From CAWCAL01 sp963695075 (lineage in GTDB: Bacteria; Actinomycetota; Acidimicrobiia; Acidimicrobiales; CAWCAL01), in assembly GCA_963695075.1 (NCBI GenBank), contig CAVOFR010000007.1:62001-126000 (forward strand): a stretch of DNA of 64,000 bases, written 5' to 3'. The notes under the pieces are model-generated. The model was given only the letters and a program-made list of their open reading frames with translations, was not told the DNA's origin and ran no database searches. Numbering within the stretch: the stretch's first letter is position 1; each line of letters opens with the position of its first letter. Both the position numbers and the translations under genes were made by a program. This document shows positions 41,009 through 49,593 of the stretch, one piece after another.

Positions 41009-42050
41009 TGGTTCAAGGCGTCGGCCCACAAGGACCCGCTCTCCGGCAAGCGGGCGCAGGTGACGCGTCGGGGGTTCGCCACCGCGGCCGAAGCGGCCAC
41101 GGCTCGCGAGAACCTGCTCCGGGAGGTCGAGGCACAACCGAAGGCGACCGTCTCGGGCCTGACCGTGCGGCAGCTGGTCGAGCAGTACCTCGACGAGTGC
41201 GAGGCGACCGAGCGGCTCGGTCCGAAGAGCCTGTTCGACTACCGGCACTACCTCGACGACTACATCCATCCGTGGATCGGGTCGTGCGCGTGCGTGAGCT
41301 CACGACCGAGGTGGTGGCGAGCTGGCAGCACAGGCTCGCCGGCTGGATGGTTGGTTCCAAGGGTCGTTGGAGCGCTCGTGGCGGGCGGTTCGCCGATAGG
41401 CGCGACGAGCCGACCCGCGCGGTCTCGTCAACACGAACTCGCGGCCTCAAAACCCAGTTCTGGGCTCCTGGGCCGCCAGTTCGTCTGTCCGGGGCCGAGA
41501 GGCGACCAGTGCAGTCGAACCGGGTGGCCGTAGCCGTCGGCTACCGACGCTGAGGGACCAGATTTCGGCGAGAGGGGAGGGGAGCGTGGCGCGCTCGGTT
41601 CCTGTGATCAGGCCCCGCCCAACCCCTTGGAACCACTCGTCCAGGGCGGCAAGAAGACCGGCCGGGGCTATCGCCGGCCTGGGCCTTCCTGTTGGGGAAG
41701 CTCCAGGCGAGGAACAGCTGAGGGCGGCGACCTACGAAGCGACCTACGACGTGTTCACCAAGGAGAACGGCGGCCCGCACCACCCGCGGTACCTGTCACG
41801 ACTGCTGGGCAAGATCAGCACCGGGGTCGGTCTCCCGCGGCTGACCGCTGACGGCCTCCGCCACACGAGCGCCACCCTGATGCTGGCCAGCGGCGTCCCT
41901 CCCAAGGTGGCAGCCGAGCGACTCGGCCACGCCGACACCAGGCTGTTCTCCAACCCGTACAGCCACGTCACTCCGACGATACTCGCGGCAAAGATCGACC
42001 ACGTCCTTCAGCCGACGCTCCGTGCGCCTTTCGGTCAGAGGAGGTTGTGA
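41009..42050 (+). pseudogene. Decayed tyrosine-type integrase
   Basis: Pieces of a phage-type tyrosine recombinase in several frames. The N-terminal arm domain reads WFKASAHKDPLSGKRAQVTR from 41009, just after an in-frame TAG (41006-41008), then LVEQYLDECEATERLGPKSL up to about 41282. A frameshift follows, giving VRVRELTTEVVASWQHRLA, and then ~350 nt of unrecognisable sequence holding copy E of the dispersed repeat. From about 41730 the C-terminal catalytic end resumes: TADGLRHTSATLMLASG (Arg-x-x-His) and ERLGHADTRLFSNPYSHV (second His and nucleophile Tyr) to the stop at 42048. The first catalytic Arg/Lys segment is missing. A relic of an element inserted at tRNA-Arg. Confidence 0.8.
41533..41568 (-). 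repeat. Dispersed repeat, copy E (inside the integrase relic)
   Basis: On the minus strand: CCGAAATCTGGTCC (41568-41555), CTCAG, then CGTCGG-TAG-CCGACG (hairpin, ending near 41533). It is the only copy inside a former coding region, so it arrived there or was created by the deletion that broke the integrase. Confidence 0.85.
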
Positions 42051-43825
42051 ACGACCGGGTTGTCGATGTCTGCCGCTACGAGGGCTGCTGCGGGAGCGTC
42101 ACCGTCATGGCCGAGTGCTGCGCTGTGGAGCAGAGAGCGCGCGGTGAGTTCCTTCATTCCGGTTCTCGCGGCGAGGTGTCGCATCGTGTCAACCCATCGT
42201 TCGGTGTCGGGATGGCCGTGATGCACACCGAGGTCACATTGGGCGTCGAGGATATAGCCGTCGAGCCAGACGTAGGGGTCGGCGAGCCGGTTGCATCGGC
42301 TTCGCGCGTCGGCAAGCACCTCGAACGCGCGGGCAGTCTCGCCCTGTGCTGCTGCGACCATGGCGAGACCGCGCCCTGACATTCCTTCCCAGCAGGGATC
42401 GCCGAGTTGACAGGCTCTGGCAAAGGCCTGACGCAACAGCGCCTGAGCACCTTCGGGATCGTGACGGGCCAGTTGTACCTCCCCACGCAACGTCTGGGGC
42501 CACGGCAGAAGGGCCAGCCAGTGATCGCGTTGGGCAATCTCGATGGAGGCGTCGAGATACTCGGCGGCCGAGTCCAGTTCATTCCGGAGCAGACTGATTC
42601 GGCCCAGCATCGAGAGTCCGAAGGCCTCGCGTCGCGGCTCCCCGGCCTCGTGCGACATCTTGATCGCCTGCTCGAGGAGGCTGACCGCTTCTGTGTAATT
42701 CGCTCGGTCACTTTCGACAGAGCCGAGGTACGTCGTCGCCTTCGCCTTCATGGAAGGAGAGTCGTCGGCGAATTCGAGTGCATCGGTCAACCACAGTTCG
42801 GCACGGTCGTATCGGGCGCGTAAGAAGTCGACGTAGCCAACTTCTGCTCTCGCGTGCGCCACGGACGCACGATCGCCAAGCGCAAGCGCGATCTCGTCGG
42901 CTTCGTAGAGAGCGGCCAGCCCTTCCTCGTCGAACCCGCGGAGCGAGTGAACCAGGGCCTCGGCGAGCACCAGCCGTGAACTGACACGCAGGTCGGTCAT
43001 GCTCGTGCCATCAGCCAACCTGACCGCGGCCCGCAGCGACTGCACCCCGGCCTCGACAGCCCCAGCGGCGACTGCAGCCGACCCGGCCTCGACAATCGCT
43101 GCGACCGAGGCCGGATCGGTATCCGTCTCGTCGTCATCACGGGTTTCGTGCATCGCTGCCTGCACTGCCGGCCCCGGCAGCACGCCGAGTTCGCGGTCGA
43201 ACAACTCGGTACACGCCACGAACTGTTGCTCGGCAGCCGCGTCATCTCCGTTGAGCCGATACAACCGGATCACCAACGCCTGATGGTTCTCGTCGAGCGG
43301 GCTCATCATCGCCGCGCTCATCGCATAGTCGAGCGCGGCCTTCTTGTCGCCGCGAGACATCGAACCGAGTGCGGCCTCGTGCAAGATCGCCTCCGATGCC
43401 GCTGCCACGTGCCGCTGCTCTGACAGCAACCACGACTCGAATGCCGGCGCGCCTTGCAGCACGATTCCGTCGAGGAGGTCCGATCCCAATCCGGGGATAG
43501 CCACTGCTGCGAACCATGCACCCTTCGTCACGAGTGCGACATCGACGACCGAGTCAGGCGGGAGCCGGAGGACGACGGGGTCGCCCTCCAGTGCGCCGCC
43601 GTCACCGAGACTTCGCCGGATCTCGGACAGATTCCATCGCAATGCACGGAGCGGATCGTCGGCCTCGGAGAACAACAGCGAGGCGAGTTGCCGCCGCGAC
43701 GGGGGCCGCTCGTTCAGAATGAGGAACGCCAGGAGGGCCCAGCTCTTGCGACTTCGGAACTGGTAGACGTCACCTGACGGAGCCTCGATTCGGGGACGCC
43801 CGAGTAGGTGGATGGTCAGGCTCAT
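42035..43825 (-). CDS. AfsR/SARP-type transcriptional regulator: winged helix, BTAD and TPR repeats
   Basis: A 596-residue regulator. Residues ~1-95 form an OmpR-like winged helix (SLTIHLLGRPRIEAPSGDVY, FRSRKSWALLAFLIL, RRQLASLLFSEADDPLRALR); ~100-245 a bacterial transcriptional activation domain (SPLDENHQALVIRLYRLNGD, then ELGVLPGPAVQAAM); and ~250-590 TPR-like helical repeats. It lacks the NB-ARC ATPase of full AfsR. The gene's last 16 nt overlap the end of the integrase relic in the opposite direction. It lies just upstream of the peroxiredoxin-like and DUF4242 genes and may control them; inferred from position. Confidence 0.88.
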   Translation of the reverse strand: MSLTIHLLGRPRIEAPSGDVYQFRSRKSWALLAFLILNERPPSRRQLASLLFSEADDPLRALRWNLSEIRRSLGDGGALEGDPVVLRLPPDSVVDVALVTKGAWFAAVAIPGLGSDLLDGIVLQGAPAFESWLLSEQRHVAAASEAILHEAALGSMSRGDKKAALDYAMSAAMMSPLDENHQALVIRLYRLNGDDAAAEQQFVACTELFDRELGVLPGPAVQAAMHETRDDDETDTDPASVAAIVEAGSAAVAAGAVEAGVQSLRAAVRLADGTSMTDLRVSSRLVLAEALVHSLRGFDEEGLAALYEADEIALALGDRASVAHARAEVGYVDFLRARYDRAELWLTDALEFADDSPSMKAKATTYLGSVESDRANYTEAVSLLEQAIKMSHEAGEPRREAFGLSMLGRISLLRNELDSAAEYLDASIEIAQRDHWLALLPWPQTLRGEVQLARHDPEGAQALLRQAFARACQLGDPCWEGMSGRGLAMVAAAQGETARAFEVLADARSRCNRLADPYVWLDGYILDAQCDLGVHHGHPDTERWVDTMRHLAARTGMKELTARSLLHSAALGHDGDAPAAALVAADIDNPVVHNLL

Positions 43826-43841
43826 GATCGCCTGAATACTC

Positions 43842-44528
43842 TCACATCCCCGGTAGTGCCCGATTCTCGGCGAGCTGTGCCGCTGCAGTGAGCACGAGCG
43901 GCTCGGGAAAGTCCTCGCAGTGCTGGTAGAGGTGCGTCAGCCGCACCGATCCATCGGTGCCGATGACGAATTCACCGGTCGCCCGCCACGGATCATCGAC
44001 GAGTGGACGACCTCCCGCCCGGCGGTCGTCCTGGAATCTCGCACCGAGATCAGGCGAATGCGTCCAGTACTCGACGGGTGCGTCGAACAAGATGCGTTCG
44101 ACCGCCCAGTGGCCGAGGCCGTACGCGCGGTATGCGTCGTGATCCGGATCGCACAGCACCGCGCACGGCAAACCGAGCTGATCCCGGTACGCGGCAGCTC
44201 GGGCCGGCTCACCCTGGGCGACGATAACCGGGTTGATGCCCGCCTCTTGGTAGGCCGGGTACTCCTCGAGCAGTCGCTCTGCCCGGTCGATGCCGCATCC
44301 GCAGCCGAAGTGACGCCAGAACATGAGCAGCACTGGTTGATCGGCCCAGAACTCCGACAGCGACCGTTTCGTTCCCGTGTGGTCGACCAGCACGAGATCC
44401 GGCGCCGCGGTCCCGCCTCGCAGCCCGGATCCCTCGGGTTCGGTCGGACCCGCCGTGAAGCGCGCCAACCATTCGGACTCCGCCTCAGCGGTCAACTCGT
44501 CGAGCGTGCGCGCCTCTGCGGTGCTCAC
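43842..44528 (-). CDS. Peroxiredoxin-like (AhpC/TSA, Prx-like2) family protein
   Basis: A 228-residue thioredoxin-fold protein. The redox site lies in MFWRHFGCGCGIDRAERLLE (about residues 70-90), in the place of the Prx-like2 CxxC; here it is C-G-C. Other marks are APDLVLVDHTGTKRSLSEFW, LPCAVLCDPDHDAYRAYGLG and GEFVIGTDGSVRLTHLYQH. Probably a thiol-dependent reductase or peroxidase in the cytoplasm. GTG 44528 overlaps the stop of the DUF4242 gene by 4 nt (GTGA), so the two are coupled. Confidence 0.8.
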   Translation of the reverse strand: MSTAEARTLDELTAEAESEWLARFTAGPTEPEGSGLRGGTAAPDLVLVDHTGTKRSLSEFWADQPVLLMFWRHFGCGCGIDRAERLLEEYPAYQEAGINPVIVAQGEPARAAAYRDQLGLPCAVLCDPDHDAYRAYGLGHWAVERILFDAPVEYWTHSPDLGARFQDDRRAGGRPLVDDPWRATGEFVIGTDGSVRLTHLYQHCEDFPEPLVLTAAAQLAENRALPGM

Positions 44529-44776
44529 GTGTGCTCGCTTACCGGGTAGATCTCATCGGCGACGAGTCCGTGAGCATCGCGGTGCACCGTGTTCGCAGCC
44601 TCGGCGTCGGGCGCTTCGACCAGACAGAAGATCTTGCCCGCCTCCTCGTCCACCCAGTAGCGCAGGTAGTTGACCCCGTGCGCTGCCTGATGGGCGAGGT
44701 CGGCCTGATGGGCACCAGCGACGTCACTCGCCGACACCCCTCCCTCGATGTTGTGTACGTCCATGAAGAGCGGCAT
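44525..44776 (-). CDS. DUF4242 (SCO4226-type nickel-binding) protein
   Basis: An 83-residue ferredoxin-like-fold protein with the family signature MPLFMDVHNIEGGVSASDV, AAHGVNYLRYWVDEEAGKIF and CLVEAPDAEAANTVHRDAHG. Streptomyces SCO4226 of this family binds nickel; the physiological role is not settled. ATG 44776 gives the usual family start; an ATG 33 nt upstream is open but adds an unlikely tail. Coupled by overlap to the peroxiredoxin-like gene. Confidence 0.85.
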   Translation of the reverse strand: MPLFMDVHNIEGGVSASDVAGAHQADLAHQAAHGVNYLRYWVDEEAGKIFCLVEAPDAEAANTVHRDAHGLVADEIYPVSEHT

Positions 44777-45100
44777 CGCGGATCCTGTCTGTTTGTGCCA
44801 GCGACGCATGAGCGCCGATGTCGTTGGGTCCGGGCATCGAACACCGGCCTCGTTTGACTCAGCGTTTGACGATCATCCCAACGCGACCCCATCGGGCATC
44901 GTGGGCGGAACAAGAGTCTGGATGGTCAGGTAGGCCTCACCGAACACCACATCGGCGGTGGTGTCTTCGAGCCCGGTCTCGGCGGCCGAAGCCGCCAGCG
45001 CCGAGCCAGGACGAGGTCGGTTCTGTCGGGGATCGGTTCTCCAGCCGTATGCTCGGCCCGACGCCAGCCGAACACGTCGGCCAGGACGGGAGTATTCCTC
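44777..45100. other. Intergenic region without a convincing gene
   Basis: Holds the divergent promoters of the DUF4242 gene (left) and the cupin gene (right). Two TTTGAC boxes (44853-44875 region) could be -35 elements. On the minus strand a short open stretch ending at 44873 gives TTADVVFGEAYLTIQTLV, which has coding flavour but no identified start or family; possibly a gene remnant. Confidence 0.4.
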
Positions 45101-45532
45101 ATGACCGAACACCACCACCCTGCCCGCTCCGACTCGAGACTCGGCTGGGTCGCCAACATCGACCGGATCACGCTCGACAACACCAACTTCCGCACCGTTG
45201 AACACACCGGCACCCATGCGCAGCTCACCCTCATGTGTCTCGGTCCCGGAGAAGACATCGGCTGGGAGGCTCACGACCACCTGGACCAATTCCTGCGTCT
45301 CGAACAGGGCCGAGCCCGCCTCGAACTGGGACAGTCCGAAGACAGCATCGACGAACGCCACGAGATCGCCGACGACTGGGCCGTAATCGTTCCCGCCGGC
45401 GTCTGGCACAACGTCGTCAACACCGGCCCGGCCGATGTGAAGCTCTACTCCATCTACAGCCCACCGGAACACCCCGCCGGGACGGTGCACCCCACCAAGG
45501 CCGACGCGGAAGCAGACGAGCACCACCACTGA
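45101..45532 (+). CDS. Cupin-domain protein
   Basis: A 143-residue single-domain cupin with the two metal motifs: GEDIGWEAHDHLDQFLRLEQ (motif 1: HxH...Q...E variant) and VPAGVWHNVVNTG (motif 2 with His). The His-rich ends (MTEHHH at the start, DEHHH at the end) could also bind metal. CGGGAG is 9 nt before the ATG. Cupins of this type are often mannose-6-phosphate isomerase-like or sensor proteins; no substrate is implied by neighbours. Confidence 0.88.
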   Translation: MTEHHHPARSDSRLGWVANIDRITLDNTNFRTVEHTGTHAQLTLMCLGPGEDIGWEAHDHLDQFLRLEQGRARLELGQSEDSIDERHEIADDWAVIVPAGVWHNVVNTGPADVKLYSIYSPPEHPAGTVHPTKADAEADEHHH

Positions 45533-45593
45533 CCCATTCTGCGACCGGAATCGCCACCGGAACGTCTTCTTCCGGCCAGGGCGACTCGTGTGT

Positions 45594-46190
45594 CTACGCG
45601 AGGTCGTCGAGGCCCACGGCCAGTTGATTGAAACATCCCTGAACGAGCTCGGGGAGCGGGGTCTCGTGACCGGTTGCGAGCCAGTGTTGAAGTGACGATC
45701 GCATGCACGCCAGCGCTGCTGCGGCCATGAGCCGGGGTCCGACGTCGGCGCCGCTCCCGGCCGGTCGGTTCAAGACGTCGGCGATGGCGTCCTCCCATCC
45801 GGCCTGGAGCGCGAGGCTGCGAGCGTAGACCGATGGATTCGCCGCGGTGATCGTGAATCGGCGCACCAGGTCCTCGCGCTCGGTCTGGTAGTCGGCCGCC
45901 ACCACGAGGAACGAGGCGAGCAACGCTGCCCATGGGCCCTCGTCGTCGGGCCGGCGAGCGAGCTCGGCGGTGATGCGTTCGAGCCGGGCGGCGTAGTCGG
46001 CGAGCACCGCGTCTTCCTTCGTGGGGAAGTAATAGAAGAACGTCCTCGGAGCGATGTCGGCGGCGGCGGCGATGTCCTCGATCGTCGTCGCCTCGAAGCC
46101 GTTGGTTTCGAACAGATCGACCGCGGCGCGTTCGATGCACCGTCGCCGCTCGATCTTCTTACGTTCCCGCAATCCCGGTTCCTCGGTCAT
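45594..46190 (-). CDS. TetR family regulator, divergent from MMPL exporter
   Basis: A 198-residue repressor. The N-terminal helix-turn-helix spans residues ~12-58 (RRRCIERAAVDLFETNGFEA, TTIEDIAAAADIAPRTFFYY, FPTKEDAVLADY) and a C-terminal ligand domain follows (LRHWLATG-like helix near 170). Divergent from the MMPL gene with a 7-bp inverted repeat in between, the classic arrangement for a TetR repressor that controls its exporter and itself. The ligand is unknown. Confidence 0.92.
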   Translation of the reverse strand: MTEEPGLRERKKIERRRCIERAAVDLFETNGFEATTIEDIAAAADIAPRTFFYYFPTKEDAVLADYAARLERITAELARRPDDEGPWAALLASFLVVAADYQTEREDLVRRFTITAANPSVYARSLALQAGWEDAIADVLNRPAGSGADVGPRLMAAAALACMRSSLQHWLATGHETPLPELVQGCFNQLAVGLDDLA

Positions 46191-46199
46191 GGCTCCACC

Positions 46200-46254
46200 T
46201 TGACAGATTCTCACGTTGTGTGCAATATTACGGGGACTGCGATATTTGTCCCCG
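46200..46254 (+). promoter_or_regulatory. MMPL promoter with TetR-type inverted repeat
   Basis: TTGACA (46200-46205), 18 nt, then TGC-AATATT (extended -10, 46221-46229). Immediately downstream comes the inverted repeat CGGGGAC (46231-46237), TGCGATATTT, GTCCCCG (46248-46254). The repeat covers the expected transcription start of the MMPL gene and lies upstream of the divergent tetR gene. Confidence 0.65.
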
Positions 46255-46286
46255 TCGTCGCAGTGATCCCATCGAGGAGGCTCGTC

Positions 46287-48578
46287 ATGTCGAACTGGCT
46301 CTACCGTCTCGGCCGTTTCGCTGCTGCCCGACGCCGACTGGTCGTCGCCGCCTGGATCGTGTTCGCGGTCGTGCTCGTCGTCGCGAACCGCACCGAGGGC
46401 GGCGGAACGGTCGACAACTTCGAAGTACCCGGTGTCGAATCGCAAGAAGCGGTCGATCTGTTGAAGGATCGATTCCCGGAACGCTCGGGGGCCACCGCGA
46501 TGGTGGTGTTCCACACGGCCGATGGTTCGGTTAACGACCCCGACGCCGCATCCGGGATCGGGGCCACGGTCGCTGAGGTCGGTGCCCTCGATCACGTGGT
46601 AGCCGTGACCGAACCGTTGGCCAGCCCACGGTCGGTATCGCCCGACGGGGCGACGGCGTTCGCTGCCGTGCAATTCGACGAGACGACGGCGGAGCTCGGG
46701 CGCGAATCGGTCGACGCCCTGACCGAGACCGCGGGCCCGGCCGAGGCGGCGGGGGTCCAGGTCGAGTACGGCGGTGAGCTCCCGACCGTCCTGAAGGAAC
46801 GCACGACCGGCCCGGCCGAGATGATCGGCATCTTCGCCGCCCTGATCATCCTGTTCGTCACCTTTCGCAGCGTCTACGCCGCTCTCCTACCCCTCGGTGC
46901 TGCGATCCTGGGCCTCGTGGTAGGCCTGTCGATCGTCGGCCTGCTCGGTGCGGTCATCGACATACCCTCGGTCGCGCCGAGGTTGGGCACGATGATCGGG
47001 CTCGGTGTCGGCATCGACTACGCCCTGTTCATCCTGAGCCGCCACCGGGACAACCTCGAAGCCGGCGTCGGGAACGAGGAATCGATCGGCCAGACCAACG
47101 CCACGGCCGGCCAAGCCGTCGTCGTAGCCGGCGGCACCGTCGTGGTCGCCATACTCGGACTCCAGTTGGCCGGAATCCCCTTCGTCGCTGCCCTCGGCTA
47201 CTCGGCGTCGCTCGTCGTCGCCGTCGCAGTGCTCGTCGCTGTCACCCTCCTGCCGGCAATGCTCGGCTTCGTCGGGCCTCGGGTGCTGGCCAGGTCGCAC
47301 CGCCAAGCGGCCGCGCGCGCCGCCGAAGCGGTCGAGGCCGGCGGCGAAGCAGCCGAGGCGAACGGTCACAGCGGTTGGGTTCGCTGGGCGCACTGGGTGG
47401 CTCACCATCCCTGGGGGTCAGGCGTGGCGGCGACGCTCGTGCTGCTCGCGTTGTCGATTCCGGTGCTCGACATGCGTCTCGGCCAAGCCGACGCCGGCAC
47501 CGACCCCACCGCCACCACGCATCGCCGGGCCTATGACCTGCTCGCAGACGGGTTCGGCGACGGATTCAACGGGCCGTTGTTGCTCACCGTCGACCTCGGT
47601 ACGTCCGGTGACCCGGCCGTCCTGGACGAGATCACTGCCGCAGTCGCCGGCGACCCCGGCGTCCGAGCCGTCTCGCCGTCGGAGATCAACGCCGACGGTG
47701 ACACAGCGCTCATCACCGCCATTCCCACCACCAAACCCCAAGACCAGGAAACCAGCGACCTCGTCCACCGGCTACGCGACACCACCCTCCCCGCAGCCAC
47801 CGCCGACAGCGACGCCACCGCCCTGGTCGGAGGCCCCACCGCAGGTTTCATCGACCAGTCCGACAAGATCTCGTCCCGGCTGATCACGTTCATCGCCGCG
47901 GTCGTCTTTCTGTCGTTCCTGTTGTTGATGACGGTGTTCCGCTCGGTTCTAGTCCCCCTCAAGGCCGCGCTGCTCAACCTGTTGTCGATCGGCGCCGCCT
48001 ACGGCGTCGTCGTCGCAGTGTTCCAATGGGGCTGGGGCCGTTCCCTCATCGGCCTCGACGAAGCCGTCCCCATCGCCTCGTTCGTACCGATGATGATGTT
48101 CGCCATCCTCTTCGGGCTCTCGATGGACTACGAGGTCTTCATCCTCTCCCGCATCCGCGAGGAGTACCACCGCGGCCGTTCCAACATCGACAGCGTGGTC
48201 GAAGGCCTCGGTGCCACCGCCAAGGTCATCACCGCAGCAGCCTTGATCATGATCAGCGTGTTCCTCGGGTTCGTCGCCAGCGACGACCCCGTCGTCAAGA
48301 TGATGGGCGTCGGGCTCGCCACCGCCGTCGCCGTCGACGCCACCATCGTGCGCATGGTGCTCGTCCCCTCCACCATGACCCTGGTGGGCGACGCCAACTG
48401 GTGGCTACCCAACTGGCTCGATCGGATCCTGCCCCACCTCGACATCGAGGGTGAGTCCGAAACCCCCATGCCCCCCATCCAGCAGTTCGCCGGCGATGCG
48501 AGCCCTTCCAGCCTCGGTCATCGAGCGGGAACGACCCAGGGTTCCGACTCCCATCGCCAGGCTGGATCAGCCGGATAG
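46287..48578 (+). CDS. MMPL/RND family transporter (TetR-controlled)
   Basis: A 763-residue exporter with the same duplicated 12-TM layout as the one at 37288: GLGVGIDYALFILSRHRDNL in the first half and FGLSMDYEVFILSRIREEYH in the second. ATG 46287 has GAGGAGG 6 nt upstream. Each half has a soluble outer domain of ~130-150 residues. Under TetR control it likely exports a toxic or signalling hydrophobic compound. Its last 61 nt overlap the 3' end of the convergent phosphatase gene, which extends its C-terminus into an unconserved Gly/Ser tail. Confidence 0.93.
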   Translation: MSNWLYRLGRFAAARRRLVVAAWIVFAVVLVVANRTEGGGTVDNFEVPGVESQEAVDLLKDRFPERSGATAMVVFHTADGSVNDPDAASGIGATVAEVGALDHVVAVTEPLASPRSVSPDGATAFAAVQFDETTAELGRESVDALTETAGPAEAAGVQVEYGGELPTVLKERTTGPAEMIGIFAALIILFVTFRSVYAALLPLGAAILGLVVGLSIVGLLGAVIDIPSVAPRLGTMIGLGVGIDYALFILSRHRDNLEAGVGNEESIGQTNATAGQAVVVAGGTVVVAILGLQLAGIPFVAALGYSASLVVAVAVLVAVTLLPAMLGFVGPRVLARSHRQAAARAAEAVEAGGEAAEANGHSGWVRWAHWVAHHPWGSGVAATLVLLALSIPVLDMRLGQADAGTDPTATTHRRAYDLLADGFGDGFNGPLLLTVDLGTSGDPAVLDEITAAVAGDPGVRAVSPSEINADGDTALITAIPTTKPQDQETSDLVHRLRDTTLPAATADSDATALVGGPTAGFIDQSDKISSRLITFIAAVVFLSFLLLMTVFRSVLVPLKAALLNLLSIGAAYGVVVAVFQWGWGRSLIGLDEAVPIASFVPMMMFAILFGLSMDYEVFILSRIREEYHRGRSNIDSVVEGLGATAKVITAAALIMISVFLGFVASDDPVVKMMGVGLATAVAVDATIVRMVLVPSTMTLVGDANWWLPNWLDRILPHLDIEGESETPMPPIQQFAGDASPSSLGHRAGTTQGSDSHRQAGSAG

Positions 48579-49549
48579 CCCAGGTAGGCGAGCACGGTCG
48601 GCGCGACCACGACGACTCCCGGCCCGTCGGTGACCTCACCGGCGGGGATGCCATCGCCGCTGACGATGATAGGAACGGTGCGCTCCGCGTCGGTCTGGGC
48701 GCCGTGGCCGTTGGCCCCGTCTCCTCCGTGGTCGGTGACCACCACGGTCATCCAGCACTCGTCGGCCCGGTGGGGTCGCTCGGCGATGGCCTCGAGCACT
48801 GCGCCCGCTTGACCGTCGACCTCCTCGATCTGGGCCAGGTACTCCGGGACCGCCGGCCCGTACGCGACCTCGTGGCCAGCGCCGTCGACGTCGTCGAAGT
48901 GCAGCAACACGACGGTCGGATCCGTGGTCGAGACCTGTTCGACGCCTCGCGCGCTTACTTTCGCGTCGTCGCCGATCGTCAGGTAGTCCGCCTCCCGCAC
49001 GAAGAGGTTGAGCGGTGGCCAATGCACGATCGAGACCAGCCGCGCCGTCGGGTCGACCTCACGGATCCGCACGAACAGGTGGGGATACTCACCGAGGTTG
49101 TCGCCGGTGAACTCGTTGTCCGCAACGTGATGCTTGTCGACCCAGACTCCGGTGAGAATGCTCGCCCATCCGGGTCCGCTGTCCGTGGCTTGCTCGGTCG
49201 CCCCGCCCCGCTCACCGCCGACGAAGCCCGCGTACGTCACCGTGCCCTGCTCGGTGAGGGCGTCGAGGTTCGGTGTTGCTGCGGCCTGCAGAGCATCGGA
49301 GCGCAGCCCGTCTATGCCGACGAGGAGCACGTGTCTCGAGTCGCCATCGCAGGGTTCCGCCCGGCTCTCCGAAGTCGTGGTGGTGAATAGTCCTCGGCTG
49401 TCGGATGCGACCGAGGTGGTCGAGGCCGGCCCCCGAGCGGCCCGCGAATCCGCTTCGTCGCTGCACGCGGCCAGACCGAGCACCGCCATCGTGAGGACAG
49501 CGACGACCCGACGGTGCCCGCACCGGATGTGGTTGCGTCCCTGTCGCAT
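48518..49549 (-). CDS. Alkaline phosphatase-superfamily lipoprotein (phosphodiesterase/nucleotide pyrophosphatase type)
   Basis: A 343-residue exported protein with lipobox VLGLAAC (about residue 28). Metal-site motifs of the type I phosphodiesterase/NPP group are present: VLLVGIDGLRSDAL (metal Asp), TPNLDALTEQG, a Ser/Thr nucleophile region SGPGWASILTGV, HFDDVDGAGHEVAYG (Asp/His) and VVVTDHGGDG (Asp-His). So an extracytoplasmic phosphodiesterase or phosphatase; the substrate is unknown. ATG 49549 is chosen over an in-frame GTG at 49567. It overlaps the MMPL gene end by 61 nt. Confidence 0.88.
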   Translation of the reverse strand: MRQGRNHIRCGHRRVVAVLTMAVLGLAACSDEADSRAARGPASTTSVASDSRGLFTTTTSESRAEPCDGDSRHVLLVGIDGLRSDALQAAATPNLDALTEQGTVTYAGFVGGERGGATEQATDSGPGWASILTGVWVDKHHVADNEFTGDNLGEYPHLFVRIREVDPTARLVSIVHWPPLNLFVREADYLTIGDDAKVSARGVEQVSTTDPTVVLLHFDDVDGAGHEVAYGPAVPEYLAQIEEVDGQAGAVLEAIAERPHRADECWMTVVVTDHGGDGANGHGAQTDAERTVPIIVSGDGIPAGEVTDGPGVVVVAPTVLAYLGYPADPAWRWESEPWVVPAR

Positions 49550-49593
49550 CGGCTCATTGTGACCCACGGGCGGAGCACCGACGACTCTGCGTG

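Noticed and set aside
41586..42050. Stand-alone short integrase gene
   Set aside because: It contains only the final third of the catalytic domain and an unrelated leader; better read as part of the decayed integrase.
44873..45529. Minus-strand frame over the cupin gene
   Set aside because: Antisense to a well-supported cupin; only the terminal piece outside the cupin gene has faint coding character.
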